From assembly GCA_038502055.1 (NCBI GenBank), contig JAXRKN010000035.1:186001-250000 (forward strand): a stretch of 64,000 nt of DNA, in the 5' to 3' direction. Position 1 is the first letter of the stretch, and each line of letters begins with the position of its first letter. Below, piece by piece: positions 34,458 through 46,611 of this stretch. The notes under the pieces were generated by a model, which made no database searches, had not been told where the DNA came from, and was given only the letters and a program-made list of their open reading frames with translations. The position numbers and the translations under genes are program-made. The stretch is from Tanytarsus gracilentus. Taxonomy: Eukaryota > Arthropoda > Insecta > Diptera > Chironomidae.

Positions 34458-35597
34458 ATGGTAAAGTGCAATTTTCAACTTGTCTCGAACTCTTATTGTT
34501 GCGAAATTGAAGATGAAAAGTTTCCAGCTGAAGTAAATCGAGAAACTTTTCAAGGAGATCATTTTCCATCGAGAAGCTTCGCTGATGTCACTTTGCTTCA
34601 TATTCAAAACTCGCAAGTTAAAAAAATTCCAAAAGGGCTTGGAAAAGTTTTTGAAAATTTAATTAATCTCACAGTTTTAAATTCAAATCTTAAAAATATT
34701 TCGAAGGAAGATTTGAAACAATTTCCTCACCTAAAATATTTAAATCTTCGAGGAAATCATCTTGAAAATCTACCGAAAGATTTATTTGAGTTCAATAAAG
34801 ATTTGGAAGTAATTTTGTTTGACGAAAATAAAATCAAATACGTTGGATATGGAATTTTTATTCAGCTACCGAACTTTAAAAGTGCAAGTTTCTGGAACAA
34901 TGTCAACATCAATCTAGACATAAAAAAAGATGATGAAGCGAGCTTTGAACACTTTAAACGAGTTTTGCTCTCAAAATGTCAACAACCAGAAGAGGAAAAA
35001 TTTTGCAAGTCTCAACTGGACCAAAAGTATCATTCGAAGACTAAACTCTTTGCTGATCTCGAGAAATTCTTAAAAGTTGAAGAGTTCAAAGATTTCACAA
35101 TCAAAATTGAATCAAAGAATTTCAAAGTTCATAAATTTATTTTCGCGGCTCGAAGTGAAACTTTTGCTGAGATGATTAAAAATAATCCGGATGCTGATGA
35201 GTTGGTGCTCGAGGACATTCCAGTTGAGATCTTTGAGAGCATTTTAAATTACGTCTACAAAGATGAAATGCCGAAAAACTTGGAGAGAACTCGCGAAGTT
35301 TTTGCAGCAGCCGGAAAGTTGAAGATCGAAGGATTGAAAGAAAATTTAACGGAAATTTTGATTCAAAAAATGAACGAAGAAGAAAATTTAGATTTTTTGA
35401 TGGAAAATTTAAATCTGGGAATTAAATTCGAGTGCAGAGATTTAAAGTTGAAAGCTTTCGAGGAAATCAAAAAACATTTTCCAGGTAAAGAGTTGAAGGA
35501 CGAACTTTTGGATCAACCTGAATTAATTGAACATTTAATTGAGGCTCAAAAAACTCTCAACGAGCTTGAAGATAAAGAAGAAGCGGCAGAATTTTAA
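34458..35597 (+). CDS. LRR-BTB protein inside the GST cluster
   Basis: Single exon, 379 residues. LRRs at about residues 45-175 (LINLTVLNSNLKNISKEDLK, LKYLNLRGNHLENLPKDLF), Glu/Lys-rich linker, BTB domain from about residue 203 (FKDFTIKIESKNFKVHKFIF), then a helical tail ending EDKEEAAEF. From about 35150 to 35480 it is nearly identical to 18500-18830 in the other copy, whereas the LRR parts differ at many positions. It separates GST2 from GST3, so this gene moved into the cluster or the cluster grew around it. AATAAA at 35628-35633. Confidence 0.9.
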   Translation: MVKCNFQLVSNSYCCEIEDEKFPAEVNRETFQGDHFPSRSFADVTLLHIQNSQVKKIPKGLGKVFENLINLTVLNSNLKNISKEDLKQFPHLKYLNLRGNHLENLPKDLFEFNKDLEVILFDENKIKYVGYGIFIQLPNFKSASFWNNVNINLDIKKDDEASFEHFKRVLLSKCQQPEEEKFCKSQLDQKYHSKTKLFADLEKFLKVEEFKDFTIKIESKNFKVHKFIFAARSETFAEMIKNNPDADELVLEDIPVEIFESILNYVYKDEMPKNLERTREVFAAAGKLKIEGLKENLTEILIQKMNEEENLDFLMENLNLGIKFECRDLKLKAFEEIKKHFPGKELKDELLDQPELIEHLIEAQKTLNELEDKEEAAEF

Positions 35598-35837
35598 AAA
35601 ATTATTTCTGTATTAAAAAAATTACAAAATAAAGAAAAATCTCCCTTAAATATTTTTTCCCTTTTTTTGCAGTAATTTGAACAAATTTTTTAATATATTT
35701 ATCAAAAATTGAACACACTCAAAATTTCACTGGCCTTGAACATTATCAGCTGTGTTCCATTCAATGTGAAGAGATATTTCATAAAAAAAATCATTCCTTG
35801 AGTTCTCGTCGCTGTAAAACATTTATTTTTCGTCAGA

Positions 35838-36668
35838 ATGAGCTACAAACTTTATTATTTTAATTACGCTGCACGAGCTGAACCAATTCGATGGCTTTTG
35901 AGTTATGCCAAAATTGAATTTGAGGACATTCGATATGAAGAGTACGAAGAATGGCCAAAAGTCAAATCAAGTAAGATTTTCTTAATTTATTTAAATAATT
36001 CATTAATAATTTAAAATTTCAGCGATGCAATTTTGTCAGCTTCCAGTTTTAGAGATTGACGGAAGAAAATTTCACGAGTCAAAAGCAATTTTGAGGTTTT
36101 TGGCTAAGAAAGTTGGATTGAATGGCGAAAATGAACTTGAAGATTTAGAAATTGACGGAATTGTCGACACGATTGATGAATTTATGTTGAGTGAGTGACA
36201 AAAAAAAATTTTAATATTATTTTTTTGACAATTTTTGAATTTTTATAATTTTTTTTAGTAAATTTTTTTTGACAATATCTGAGCTTTTTAAATTTTAAAT
36301 AAATTATTTTTAAAAAAATTCACAATTCAGAAATAGTTCCGACCGCTTGGCTGACCGATGAACCTCTGAAATCTAATCAAATGTCAAAAATCAAGTCTGA
36401 AGTGGTTCCATTTTATCTTCAAAAGTTAAACGCACTCGCTGAAGTCAACGGAGGATTTTTAGCTTGTGGAAAACTGACTTACGCTGACTTTGTCATTGCT
36501 TCATATGAAGAATATTTAAATTGGATTCTTAAAGATGAATTTAAAGTTTTTGAAAAATATAAAAATTTGAATATTTTATGTGAAAAAGTTCTTGCTCTTC
36601 CGGCTGTTGAAAAATGGATCAAAGAGCGTCCAAAATCGATGTACTTGTTGAGGAATGAAATTATTTGA
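35838..36668 (+). CDS. Sigma-class glutathione S-transferase 3
   Basis: Exons 35838-35970, 36023-36190 and 36331-36668 give 212 residues. Starts MSYKLYYFNYAARAEPIRWL with catalytic Tyr in YYF; then MQFCQLPVLEIDGRKFHESK and the C-terminal LACGKLTYADFVIASYEEYL. The usual TWAD is TYAD. The tail is extended: ERPKSMYLLRNEII. Phase-1 introns of 52 and 140 bp. Cytosolic GST. Confidence 0.9.
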
Positions 36669-36917
36669 TAACTAATAAAAAAATCTTAAAAATTTTTATT
36701 TAAAAAAATTGAAAATGCTTAAAATAATATTTTAAAAATACTTAAAAAATTTTTTAAAAGTTTTTAAATTTTTTTAAACACTTAAATTTTTTAAAAATCA
36801 TTCAAATGCTGATGAAAAAGTTTTTTCTTCCACTGCGCAAGTCACAAATACATCTAAAACCTTTCATCATACACATTTTCAGTGTCATCTTTGTGTTGAT
36901 AAACCGGCGAACTAATA

Positions 36918-37857
36918 ATGTGCGTCTTTAAATTGTTTTATTTTAATTTCAGAGGAAGAGCTGAAGCAATTCGGTTCTTGTTGAGCTACGCCAATGTCGC
37001 ATTTGAGGATGTTCGATTTGAGGAAGACGAATGGCCGGCACTAAAGGAATGTGAGTTGGAATTTGAGAAATTTATGAAATCTTTTATAAAAATCATTAAA
37101 AAATTAATTTTTAGCGATGCCTTTTGGTAAAGTTCCAGTGCTTGAGATTGATGGCGTTCGTTACGTTCAAAGTTATGCGATTTGCCGTTTCCTAGGCAAG
37201 AAATTCAATCTTGGCGGGTCGAATGACCTTGAAGATTTGGAAATCGATGCATCTGGATTATTTTTGTATGACTTGGTCGGAGGTGAGAAGTAAAATAATT
37301 ATTTTTGTGCTTGAAAAACTTTTTTAAAACTTTAATTAATTAACTAGAAATTTAAAATATTTTATTTTTTAATTTAAAATTTTATAATTTTTTTTACAAT
37401 TTAAAAATGTATAAAATTTATTTAATTTTTAAAAGTTTTAAAAAATTAATTTAAATTTTTTAAAATTTCGAACTTAATTAACAAAATCTAAATTAATTTT
37501 TAATTTATTTAAGCGGCTGAAAACATGGCATTTTACTACACGGACTCATTTGGCGAAGAAAATCTCAAGAAGGAAGTGGAAAAATTACTCAACGAAACTT
37601 TTCCATATTTTCTAACTAAATTCGAAGCAATCGTAGCTAAAAACGGCGGTCATTTCTTCGGTGGAAAATTCTCATGGCTTGATGTTTACTTCGCTGGTTC
37701 TGTTGAGTACATAACCATCCTGTTGTCTATGGTCGGCAAAAATGAGGAAGTTGAAAAAATGCTCGATAATTTTCCAAACTTGAAGAATTTAAATGAAAAA
37801 GTCAGAGAAGTAAAAGGAGTCAAAAAATATATCGAGAAAAGACCTCCTCAGGTTTAA
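36918..37857 (+). CDS. Sigma-class glutathione S-transferase 4
   Basis: Exons 36918-37050, 37115-37282 and 37514-37857 give 214 residues. Starts MCVFKLFYFNFRGRAEAIRF; Tyr8 is the likely catalytic residue. Region MPFGKVPVLEIDGVRYVQSY, then a longer helix region (ENMAFYYTDSFGEENLKKEV) and HFFGGKFSWLDVYFAG, where the TWAD motif is SWLD. With GST5 it forms a sub-pair sharing GSNDLEDLE and the longer C-terminal domain. Confidence 0.9.
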
Positions 37858-38408
37858 TTAAATTTAATTTATAAAAAATATTTTTAAATTTTTCACGTAT
37901 GGACACAAAAAAATTAAATTTGTCAAAAAAATATTTTTAAATTTTTCCACGTACGGACACAGAAAAATAAATTAAATCCAGGCCAAAGACCTTAAAAATA
38001 TTTTGGCTTTTAAAGCTCACAAAAGCTTTTAACGCTTTTAAGTATTTTAAAAGCTCTTGATCGCTATTAAATTTTTAAGTTCTCATCCCTGGGAATAAAC
38101 TATGATTTTTTTAATATCCATTAGTGAAAAAAAATTTCTCGAATTTTCAATAAATAAAAAACACATCCAAAGTTCAAAAAATCAAAAATTCTCTAAATGC
38201 ATATCAAAAATTTCTTATCAAACTCATGTGATTGAGAAATTTAATTTCCAGATAGCCTTTTATGTTTTCAGCTCATCTTCTCAGTTCAAACATCACCAAC
38301 ACAACCAAAAATTTCACTCCACAAAAAGAATTATTTAAACTCGTAATTTATTTCGTAATTTTCAGTTGAGTTTCGTTCTCCATTCTGTGCGGATTTAAAA
38401 GTAAAATC

Positions 38409-39266
38409 ATGAGCAGCTATAAAGTTTATTATTACAATTTTCGGGGTGCCGGCGAGCCCGTTCGCTTTCTGTTGAGCTTCGCGAATGTCGAATTTGAGGA
38501 TGCTCGCTTTGAAGAGGACGAATGGACGCCGATGAAAGAGAGTGAGTTCACTTTTTTAGGAATTTAAAAATAATTTAAAAAACCAAATTTTTAATAATTA
38601 AAAAAATTAAATTTTTTAGTAAATTAAAAAAATTAAATTTTTTGAAATAATTTTAAAAATAAATTTTTGAAAGAATTAAAAAAAAATTCAAATTATTTCA
38701 CAACAAAAAAATTAATATATCATTTATTAACCGCAGCCATGCCGTTCGGTAAAGTTCCCGTTCTCGAGATCGACGGAATTCGCTACGGTCACAGTTTTGC
38801 GATTCTCAACTATTTGGGTAAAAAATTCGATCTCGCCGGCTCGAATGACCTTGAAGACCTCGAACTAAACGGTGTTGGTATGTTCGTGTATGACTTGGTC
38901 ACTGCTTTTGAGGATGTCGGATTTTACTATAAAGAATCGCTCGGTGAAAATCTCAATAAAGAATTTATTAAATTACTCGACGAAAAATTGCCATACGTTT
39001 TCGGGAAGTTCGAGGAGATTGTCGTTAAAAATGGTGGACACTTTAGTAAAGGAAAGTTTTCATGGGTTGACGTGTACTTTACATCGAAAGTCGAGTACTT
39101 CAATTCGTTTTTGAAGTATGCCGGATTTGAGGCTAAAGCAGATGTCATCGGAAAATTCCCAAACCTACAAAAACTTTATGAGAAAGTCATGCAACAGGAT
39201 GGTGTCAAAAAGTGGATCGAAAAAAGACCCGAAGATCCTTATTTTGATGGTGGAAAGAAATTGTGA
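38409..39266 (+). CDS. Sigma-class glutathione S-transferase 5 (lacks the second intron)
   Basis: Exons 38409-38541 and 38737-39266 give 220 residues. Starts MSSYKVYYYNFRGAGEPVRF, so YYF is YYY here. MPFGKVPVLEIDGIRYGHSF, GKFSWVDVYFTSKVEYF and C-terminus RPEDPYFDGGKKL. All other members have an intron between the NDL/VDT region and the C-terminal domain; here the frame crosses that point uninterrupted (LVTAFEDVGFYY). This is a precise intron loss. Best paralog is GST4. Confidence 0.9.
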
Positions 39267-39546
39267 AGAAAAATTTTAATTTCACAAATTTTTCACAAAA
39301 CTTCATCAGGTCAGCCTCAGCGGCATCCAACCAATTTATTCTCAATTGAATTCAATTATTTTCCCACGCCCGCAGTTAATTTATCGAATAAAAATAATTT
39401 TTACACACACAAAAATTTTTTATTCTTCACACATGAAATTTTTTGGTTCTTGACATTCAAATTTTTTTTTCTATTCTCTTTATTTTCTTTTCTAATTTAA
39501 TGACACACAAGAATGTTGTCAAGCAACTTTTTTAGAATTTTTCTCT

Positions 39547-40574
39547 TCAACACATCGTTTGTGGACGTTCTTCGATCCACTTTTGAATGGCTGGGATTGC
39601 TGTGACTTTTTCAGTGACCGCATGCAAGTGTGGATATGCCGCGTAGTCGTTGAAATCATCTTGAATAATCCAGTTGAGATAATCTTTCAAAGATGCAACA
39701 AGAATGTCGGCCCAAGTGAGTTTTCCACATGCCATAAAATCAGCATTTGCTCCGGCGATGTCGTTGAGTTTGCCGAGATAGAATGGAACAATTTCCGATT
39801 TGAGTTTTTTCATTCCTTCCGCTTTTTTTACTTCGTCTTTTTCCCAAGCGGTTGGAACGATTTCTGGAGGAGGAAAAAATTATTAAAAATTTTAAAAATT
39901 GTTGGTTAAAAAATTAAAAAAAAATCGTTAAAAAATTTAAAATAATTCGTTTAAAAATTTGAAAAATATTCGTTAAATTTAAAAATTAAAAAAAAATATT
40001 TCGTTAAAAAATTTTGTTTAAAATTTGAAAAAATTCGTTAAAATTTAAAAAAAAATATTAAAAAATTTTGTTAAAATATTTAAAAATTGTTCGTTAAAAA
40101 ACTTAAGAAACTCTGAAAAAAATATTTAAAGTAATTTCATCACTCACTCAACATAAATTCATCGACCGTGTCCACAATTCCGTCAATCTCCAAATCTTCA
40201 ATCTCATCAGATCCAACGAGTCCAACTCTCTTAGCCAAAAATCGCCCAATTGCTTTCGACTGAACGAATTTTCTATCGCCAACCTCGAGCAGAGGAAGTT
40301 GATTAAGTGGCATTGCTGTAAACACGATAATTTATTGATTTTTCATTAATTAAGAAAACTTTTCTTACATTTTTTAATTTCGGGCCATTGAGGAAATTCA
40401 ATGCGAACGTCTTCAAACTCGATGTCGCCGTACTTCATCAGCCAACGAAGTGGTTCACCACGAGCTGTAAGAAAATTAATTTAAACGTGTTTGATTAATT
40501 AGAAAAATTAATTTTTTCTTCGAATTCAACAAAAACTCACCAGTAATATTAAAGTAATGAAGTTTGTAAGCCAT
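39547..40574 (-). CDS. Sigma-class glutathione S-transferase 6
   Basis: Minus-strand exons 40541-40574, 40369-40464, 40148-40315 and 39547-39863 give 204 residues. MAYKLHYFNITARGEPLRWL, then AMPLNQLPLLEVGDRKFVQS region, and MACGKLTWADILVASLKDYL, ending ERPQTMC. The first coding exon of 34 nt is separated by an extra phase-1 intron after FNIT, as in GST8, 9 and 10, which sets these four apart. Confidence 0.9.
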
Positions 40575-41005
40575 TTTTAATTATTTTCTTTTACCTGAAT
40601 TTAATTTCAGATAAATAAATTCACCTTTCTTACAGTAAATAAAATTTTATCGATTTTTCACCTTCACCCTTTGGGATTTACTTTCAAAATGAGTCTCAAG
40701 AACGCGAGAGAAAAGAACCAAAAGAAAATCCGAAAAAAATTGAGAGAAAATAAAAAGCGAGAGAGTAAAAATGTAAACAAGTTTTTTGATAGTAAAAAAG
40801 TTATTTTGACACCTGTTGCATGAGTCACAGGTTGACCTACAAATACAAACATAAAAGAGAGCGATCAGATGTTTTTAAGTGTGTGACTCAAAATGCTATT
40901 TTTCAAAATATTTTTAAAATTCACAAATTTTTTTAAATCTGTTGAAAAATTTGAATTTTTATTTTTTTGCTTAATAAAGAATTTTTCAAGTATTTAATTT
41001 GATTT

Positions 41006-41735
41006 TTAGAAAGGATTTCTGTCCTCGGGTCTCTTCAGCAAATACTTTTGAACGCCCTCAGCTGACATAACATTTTGATAGATTCTGTTTAAAGTTGGAT
41101 ATCCGTCAATCAAGTCCATGCCCAAGAGACTGCTGCAGTAGTCGAAGAGAGCGACCGCATAAACATCCGCCCACGTCACTTTCTTGCCCGCCAAATAGCC
41201 GCCACTCGCTTTCGCCTGTTTCTCAAGTTTACCCAAGTAAAACGGAATCACTTCATTGTTGAGTTGTTCGTAAACATTATTCTTGATTTTACCGTTGTAA
41301 TACCAGTTGGTGATTTCTGAAAGAGTAAATAAAATTTTATCTTATCATCCACTCATGAATAAAAAAATCTTATCACTAACTTCCACGTAGTTCGTTCACT
41401 GTCTCAGCTGCAGCATCGATTTCATAATTTTCGAGTGCATTCGATCCCACGAGACCGAACTTGTTGCCCAAAAACCGGCAAATCGGCATGCTTTGGTGAA
41501 AAACTTTGCCATCGACTTCAAGCACCGGCATTTGATGGAGTGGAAGAGCTAAAAAATATTTTAAATTAAAATTTATAATCTAAAATAATTAAATTAAATA
41601 ATTACTCGGTTTTAGAGCCGGCCAGTCGTTGAATTCAACTCGATTATCCTCCCACTCGACGTTGCCATATGCCAGCATGAACCTAACCGGCTCACCCAAA
41701 CCTTTGAATGTAAAATACGAAACTTTATAAGCCAT
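41006..41735 (-). CDS. Sigma-class glutathione S-transferase 7
   Basis: Minus-strand exons 41606-41735, 41381-41548 and 41006-41316 give 202 residues. MAYKVSYFTFKGLGEPVRFM, then LPLHQMPVLEVDGKVFHQSM and KKVTWADVYAVALFDY, ending LKRPEDRNPF. The donor of exon 2 is GTTAGT. It lacks the early extra intron that its neighbours GST6 and GST8 have. Confidence 0.9.
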
Positions 41736-41932
41736 TGCACGTCTGACTTGATTAAATGCCGGCGAGTAACTGAAAAAACAATTTTTTGTTTGTGTTTCAA
41801 TGTCAAATTATTTATTTTTCAATGTCACACACGCTGCGATTTTCTGCTTTTGTGTTTGTGAGATAAAAATTGAATGTGTGAGTAAGTGGAGGCTTGGTTA
41901 TGTGGGTGCAGCTAGAATTTTATTGATTTCAA

Positions 41933-42892
41933 TTAAAACATCGTTTTTGGACGTTCTTCGAGCCACTTTTTGATGCTCGGAATTTCGGAAACTTTTTCAA
42001 CGACAACTTTGAGATTTGGAAAATTTTCGAAATCGTTGAAATTTTCTTTGATTGACCAGTTGAGGTAGTCCCTGAAGGATGCGATGTATAAGTCAGCCCA
42101 TGTGAGCTTTCCACATGCTAAAAATCCATCAGCTGCCAACTCGTCAAGTTTACCGAGGTAGAGTGGAATTAATTCCTCGTTGAGTTTTTTGTAAAGTTCT
42201 TTTTTAATTTCTTCGTTTTGCTCCCAAGCAGCGTTTGAGATTTCTGGTTGATTTAATTAGAATTAAATTAATAAAATTAAAATATTTTAACTCACTAATT
42301 CTCAAGTCTGTAAAAGTATCGACGACACTTTCAATCTCGAGAGATTCAAGCTCATTTTCGCCGGCCAGACCGAATTGCTTTGCGAAATATCTGCAAAGTG
42401 CTGAAGATTGATTAAATTGCTTGCCATCGATTTCGAGCACTGGCATTTGACCGAAAGGCATCTCTGAATTTGTGGAAAAAATATTAAAAATTAAAATAAT
42501 TTAAAAAATATCAAAACCCACACATATGACATGGGTGATGCCGCGCAAAATAATTAAATTTTTAATTGATCTTAAATTAATTAAAATTTACTCTTTTTTA
42601 TCTCTGGCCAATCCTCAAACTCGTAACGAACATCTTCGAACTCAACGCCGCCGTACTTCAATAAAAATCTAACGGGTTCGCCCAAACCTAAATTTACCAA
42701 AAACTTTTTTTAAAATTTACCAAATATTTTTTAAATTCTAAATTTAAATTAAAATTAAAATTTAATGATTTTAAATTCAAATTTGAAATTAAAACTTAAT
42801 AAATTTGAATCAAAATTAAAAATTAATGCTTTAAAAATTGTGTTTTTATTCATACCAGTAATATTGAAATAATGAAGTTTGTATTCCGGCAT
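41933..42892 (-). CDS. Sigma-class glutathione S-transferase 8
   Basis: Minus-strand exons 42856-42892, 42592-42687, 42296-42463 and 41933-42243 give 203 residues. MPEYKLHYFNITGLGEPVRF, EMPFGQMPVLEIDGKQFNQS, CGKLTWADLYIASFRDYLNW, ending LEERPKTMF. The first donor is GTATGA. Exon 2 of the GST fold (42296-42463) is almost identical to that of the divergent neighbour GST9. The two genes are head to head about 300 bp apart. Confidence 0.9.
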
Positions 42893-43197
42893 TTTATATA
42901 ATTTTTGATCTTGATTCTCCGACAACTAGAACTCGACTGAGCGTGAGACAAAATATAAAATCATGAATGTGTGAAAATGTGCTACAAATGAAAACGATAA
43001 ACATGAAATTCTAGAAGTTCGTTAGTAATGCATTCGACAAGTTATGCAAGATATAAAATATTTTTTAATCAAACACTTTCACACATATGAGATAAAAAAT
43101 TATACAAACGCAACTTAAAGTTTTATTTTTTCTTTTCTCATCAGTCGAGTTTCAGCAGCTGCGAGTTAGAGATAAATTCTTATCTTTCGAAGTAAAA

Positions 43198-44359
43198 ATG
43201 CCAGAATATAAACTTCACTATTTTAACGTCACAGGTTTGGGTTCATTTATTAGAACTAAAAATTAATTTAAAATAATTTTTATTAAAGTTCAAAATAATT
43301 TTTAAAATGAAAATTAATTTATTTAATATATTTATAACAATTTTTTTTACGATTTAAAAATTATTTAATTTTTTTTCACCTTTTTATATTTATTTTTTAA
43401 TTTATTTAAATTTCATGAATTTTTAGCACTTGGCGAGCCCATTCGATGGTTGCTGAAGTACGGTGAAGTTGAATTTGAAGATGTTCGATATGAGTTTGAG
43501 GATTGGACAGAAGCTAAAAAGAGTAAGTAAAAATTTAATTTGAAAAGTGAATCCAAAAAAGTTTATTGCAAGTGTTCAGCACCCTGAAAAATATTAAAGT
43601 AATTTTTACACAATTTTTTTTAAAAAATTATTTGATAAATTATTTTTTTTAAATTTATTTGTTAAATTATTTTTTTAAAATTCAATTAATTTTTAACATT
43701 TAATTCATTTTTTAAATTAATTAAGCTAATTAATTTTAATTTTGAATTTCCTTAATTCCACAAATTCAGAGATGCCTTTCGGTCAAATGCCAGTGCTCGA
43801 AATCGATGGCAAGCAGTTTAATCAATCTTCAGCACTTTGCAGATATTTCGCAAAGCAATTCGGTCTCGCCGGTGAAAATGAGCTGGAGACACTCGAGATC
43901 GATAGCGTTGTCGATACTTTTACTGATATGAGACTAAGTGAGTGAGAAATTATTAAGGTCGGGTTGAATGAAACATTAAAAGTGTTGAATTAATTTAAAT
44001 TTTTATTAATTAATTTATATTTATTAATTCTCTCTTCAGAGGTTTCACAAACTGCTTACGAGCAAAACAAAGAAATCCAAGAAGAAGGCTTTAAAAAGCT
44101 CAAATCTGAAATTCTTCCTCTCTACCTCGGTAAACTCAACGAAATCGCCGAAGCAAATGGAAATTTCTTGGCTTGCAACAAACTCACATGGGCTGACTTT
44201 TATGTTGCCGCACTCAAAGATTATCTCAACTGGGCGATTAAAGATGAAACTTTAAATGACTACGCGGGATATCCAAACATCCAAGCTGTCGTCGAAAAAG
44301 TCTCAAAAATTCCGACCATCCAAAAATGGCTTGAAGAACGCCCAAAAACAATGTTTTAA
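43198..44359 (+). CDS. Sigma-class glutathione S-transferase 9
   Basis: Exons 43198-43234, 43427-43522, 43770-43937 and 44040-44359 give 206 residues. MPEYKLHYFNVTALGEPIRW, KMPFGQMPVLEIDGKQFNQS, CNKLTWADFYVAALKDYLNW, ending LEERPKTMF. The first donor sits in GTTTGG, which resembles coding sequence for the Gly-Leu-Gly that starts the next exon in GST8, suggesting a local splice-site shift. Divergently paired with GST8. Confidence 0.9.
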
Positions 44360-45093
44360 AAATCCAGACGAAAAAATTCTATTTTTATTTTATTTTCAAT
44401 TTTATAGAGAAATAAATTGATTCGACCTTGAGTCTTTTGCATTCGCACGTTTGATGAATAATTTTTGTGTATCGCGTGAGAGCGAGAAAAAAATCATTAG
44501 CCGGCATTTAATATTAATGTGTGTGGAACGAAATTGTGATGAGTCAGCGATTCGATTTTTTATGGATCGCATGTTGGTCACTAATACAGCGAGAAAAGTG
44601 TGAGAAATTTTTGTGTGTTTGAGCATTAAATTATCATGATGAGAATGACATTTAGTTAAGGGTGAACATATTAAAATTTTGAGAATTTTTTATTTGTTCT
44701 GTTATTTTTTAGATTTTAGGTATTTTTATTTTTTTTCAAATTTTTAATTCATATCTCAGAAAAATAAATTTTTGCTTTAAATTAAAAAAACCATATGGTC
44801 AGCCTACAATTAAACCCAATAATCAATTTTTGGAGGTTCAAACCACCTTAAACCTCAAATTATTTGAAAAGCTTAACTCTTCCCAGTTCAAACCACTCTC
44901 ATCTACTCGTTTCTTCATTATTTCATTACTTAGTCGTGCGTGTGCACGAAAATAATCACCGATAAAAAATTCAATTTACCTTTTTTGTTATCACGTTAAG
45001 TTCAATTTACTTGAAACACACCCATCGATTGTAATTTTTTGGTTTTTGTTCACGTCAGTCGTTTTAAAACAGTTGAAAGATTCAGTTGGGAAA
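44360..45093. other. Intergenic region
   Basis: AT-rich DNA between GST9 and GST10. I see no element ends, tandem repeats or open frames with support. The last 150 bp should hold the GST10 promoter; no clear TATA box. Confidence 0.5.
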
Positions 45094-46611
45094 ATGTCTG
45101 TCATCAAGCTTTACTATTTCGATATTAGAGGTAAAAAAATTAAAAAAATTTGTGATTAATTATTTTTTTGAGTTTGGTAATTTTTATGCAAATTAATTTG
45201 AATTTTTTAAAAAAAAACTTGCAATTTTTTCTTAATTTAATCCCAGGACTGGGTGAGCCAATCCGTATGCTCTTAAAATATGGAGAAATTGAGTTTGAGG
45301 ACATAAGAATCAAACGTGAAGATTGGCCAGCTATGAAAGAAAGTGAGTATAAAATCCAGGAAATTATTTCATTCAGAAATTTTTGTAAATTAGCTTTAGA
45401 AATTTTCGAAAAATCCAAAAAATATTTAAATTTTAATCTAAGACTGAATTTTGCTTTATTCTAATTTAAATTTTTTGAATTAAATTTAACCAAAAATGCA
45501 ACTAAACTTTCTAAATTTTTAACAATTTTTTTGACACCTTATTTTTGAAATTAAAAATTACGTTATGAAATTTTTTTGTGTTTTTTCATGTGAATTTTTT
45601 ATACCGTAATTTAATTTTAAAATTTTATTACGTAATTTAAATTAAAAATAAATTACCAAAAAAATTGATTAACAAAATAATCGAAAAAACTTAAAAACAG
45701 CTGGATCTTTAATTAATTTTCATTACACCACCGATGATTAATTTCCAAAAATATCAAAGTGCATAATTTTTTGTATTTTTGACAAAAAAAATGCGATTAA
45801 GATAAGATAAAAAAATCGCCTGATTTTTATCAAAGGTGATGAATCACAAAAAAAATATTTATTAACCATTTAAGGTGTGATAATTAATATGTGTTTGATT
45901 TTTTAATTAACAAAAAAATTTCTTCTTCTTTTTAGCTTTTCCTTATAAGCAGCTTCCAGTCCTTGAGATTGATGGCAAGCAAGTTGGACAATCAGTCGCA
46001 ATTTGTCGTTACCTTGGCAACAGAATCGGCTTAGGTGGAAATGACGCTATGGAAAATTTAGAAATTGACGCCATCGTCGACACTTTCACTGATTTGAGAT
46101 TGAGTAAGTTTTTTTGGTTGATTTTTTTTTGAGGAAAGTAATTAATTGTTAATAATTAAATATTAGTTAATTAATAGTTTATAAATTAGTTACAAATATT
46201 AAATTATTTATTAATTAATTAAAAACAAATTTCAAATTAATTAAAAACTAATTTAAAATTAATTAATTAAAAATTAATTAGAAATTATTAATTTTATTAG
46301 AGGTCACAGCAGTGGCATTCGGTCCCGATGACCAGAAGGAAGAAGGCCGCAAGAAGCTCCGCGAAGAAGTCATGCCACAATTTCTCTCAAACCTCAATGA
46401 TCGTGCGAAGGAAAGCGACGGCTATTTGGCATGCAAACGATTGACTTGGGCCGACATTTTCTTCTCAGCTATGGTCGGAATTTTTGTCTTTGCATTTGAC
46501 GGCGAAGGTGTTCTCGAACCCTATCCAGAACTTCAACAAGTCGTTGAAAATGTTTTGAATTTACCGATCATTAAAGATTGGCTCGAGGAACGACCTGAAA
46601 GTGATTTTTAA
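45094..46611 (+). CDS. Sigma-class glutathione S-transferase 10
   Basis: Exons 45094-45130, 45247-45342, 45936-46103 and 46301-46611 give 203 residues. MSVIKLYYFDIRGLGEPIRM with Tyr in YYF, TFPYKQLPVLEIDGKQVGQS, CKRLTWADIFFSAMVGIFVF, ending LEERPESDF. It shares the extra early intron with GST6, 8 and 9. Last gene of the cluster; its introns are longer (593 bp second intron). Confidence 0.92.

Noticed and set aside
38102..38338. 78-codon frame between GST4 and GST5
   Set aside because: Low-complexity AT-rich sequence without homology, signal peptide or splice partners.
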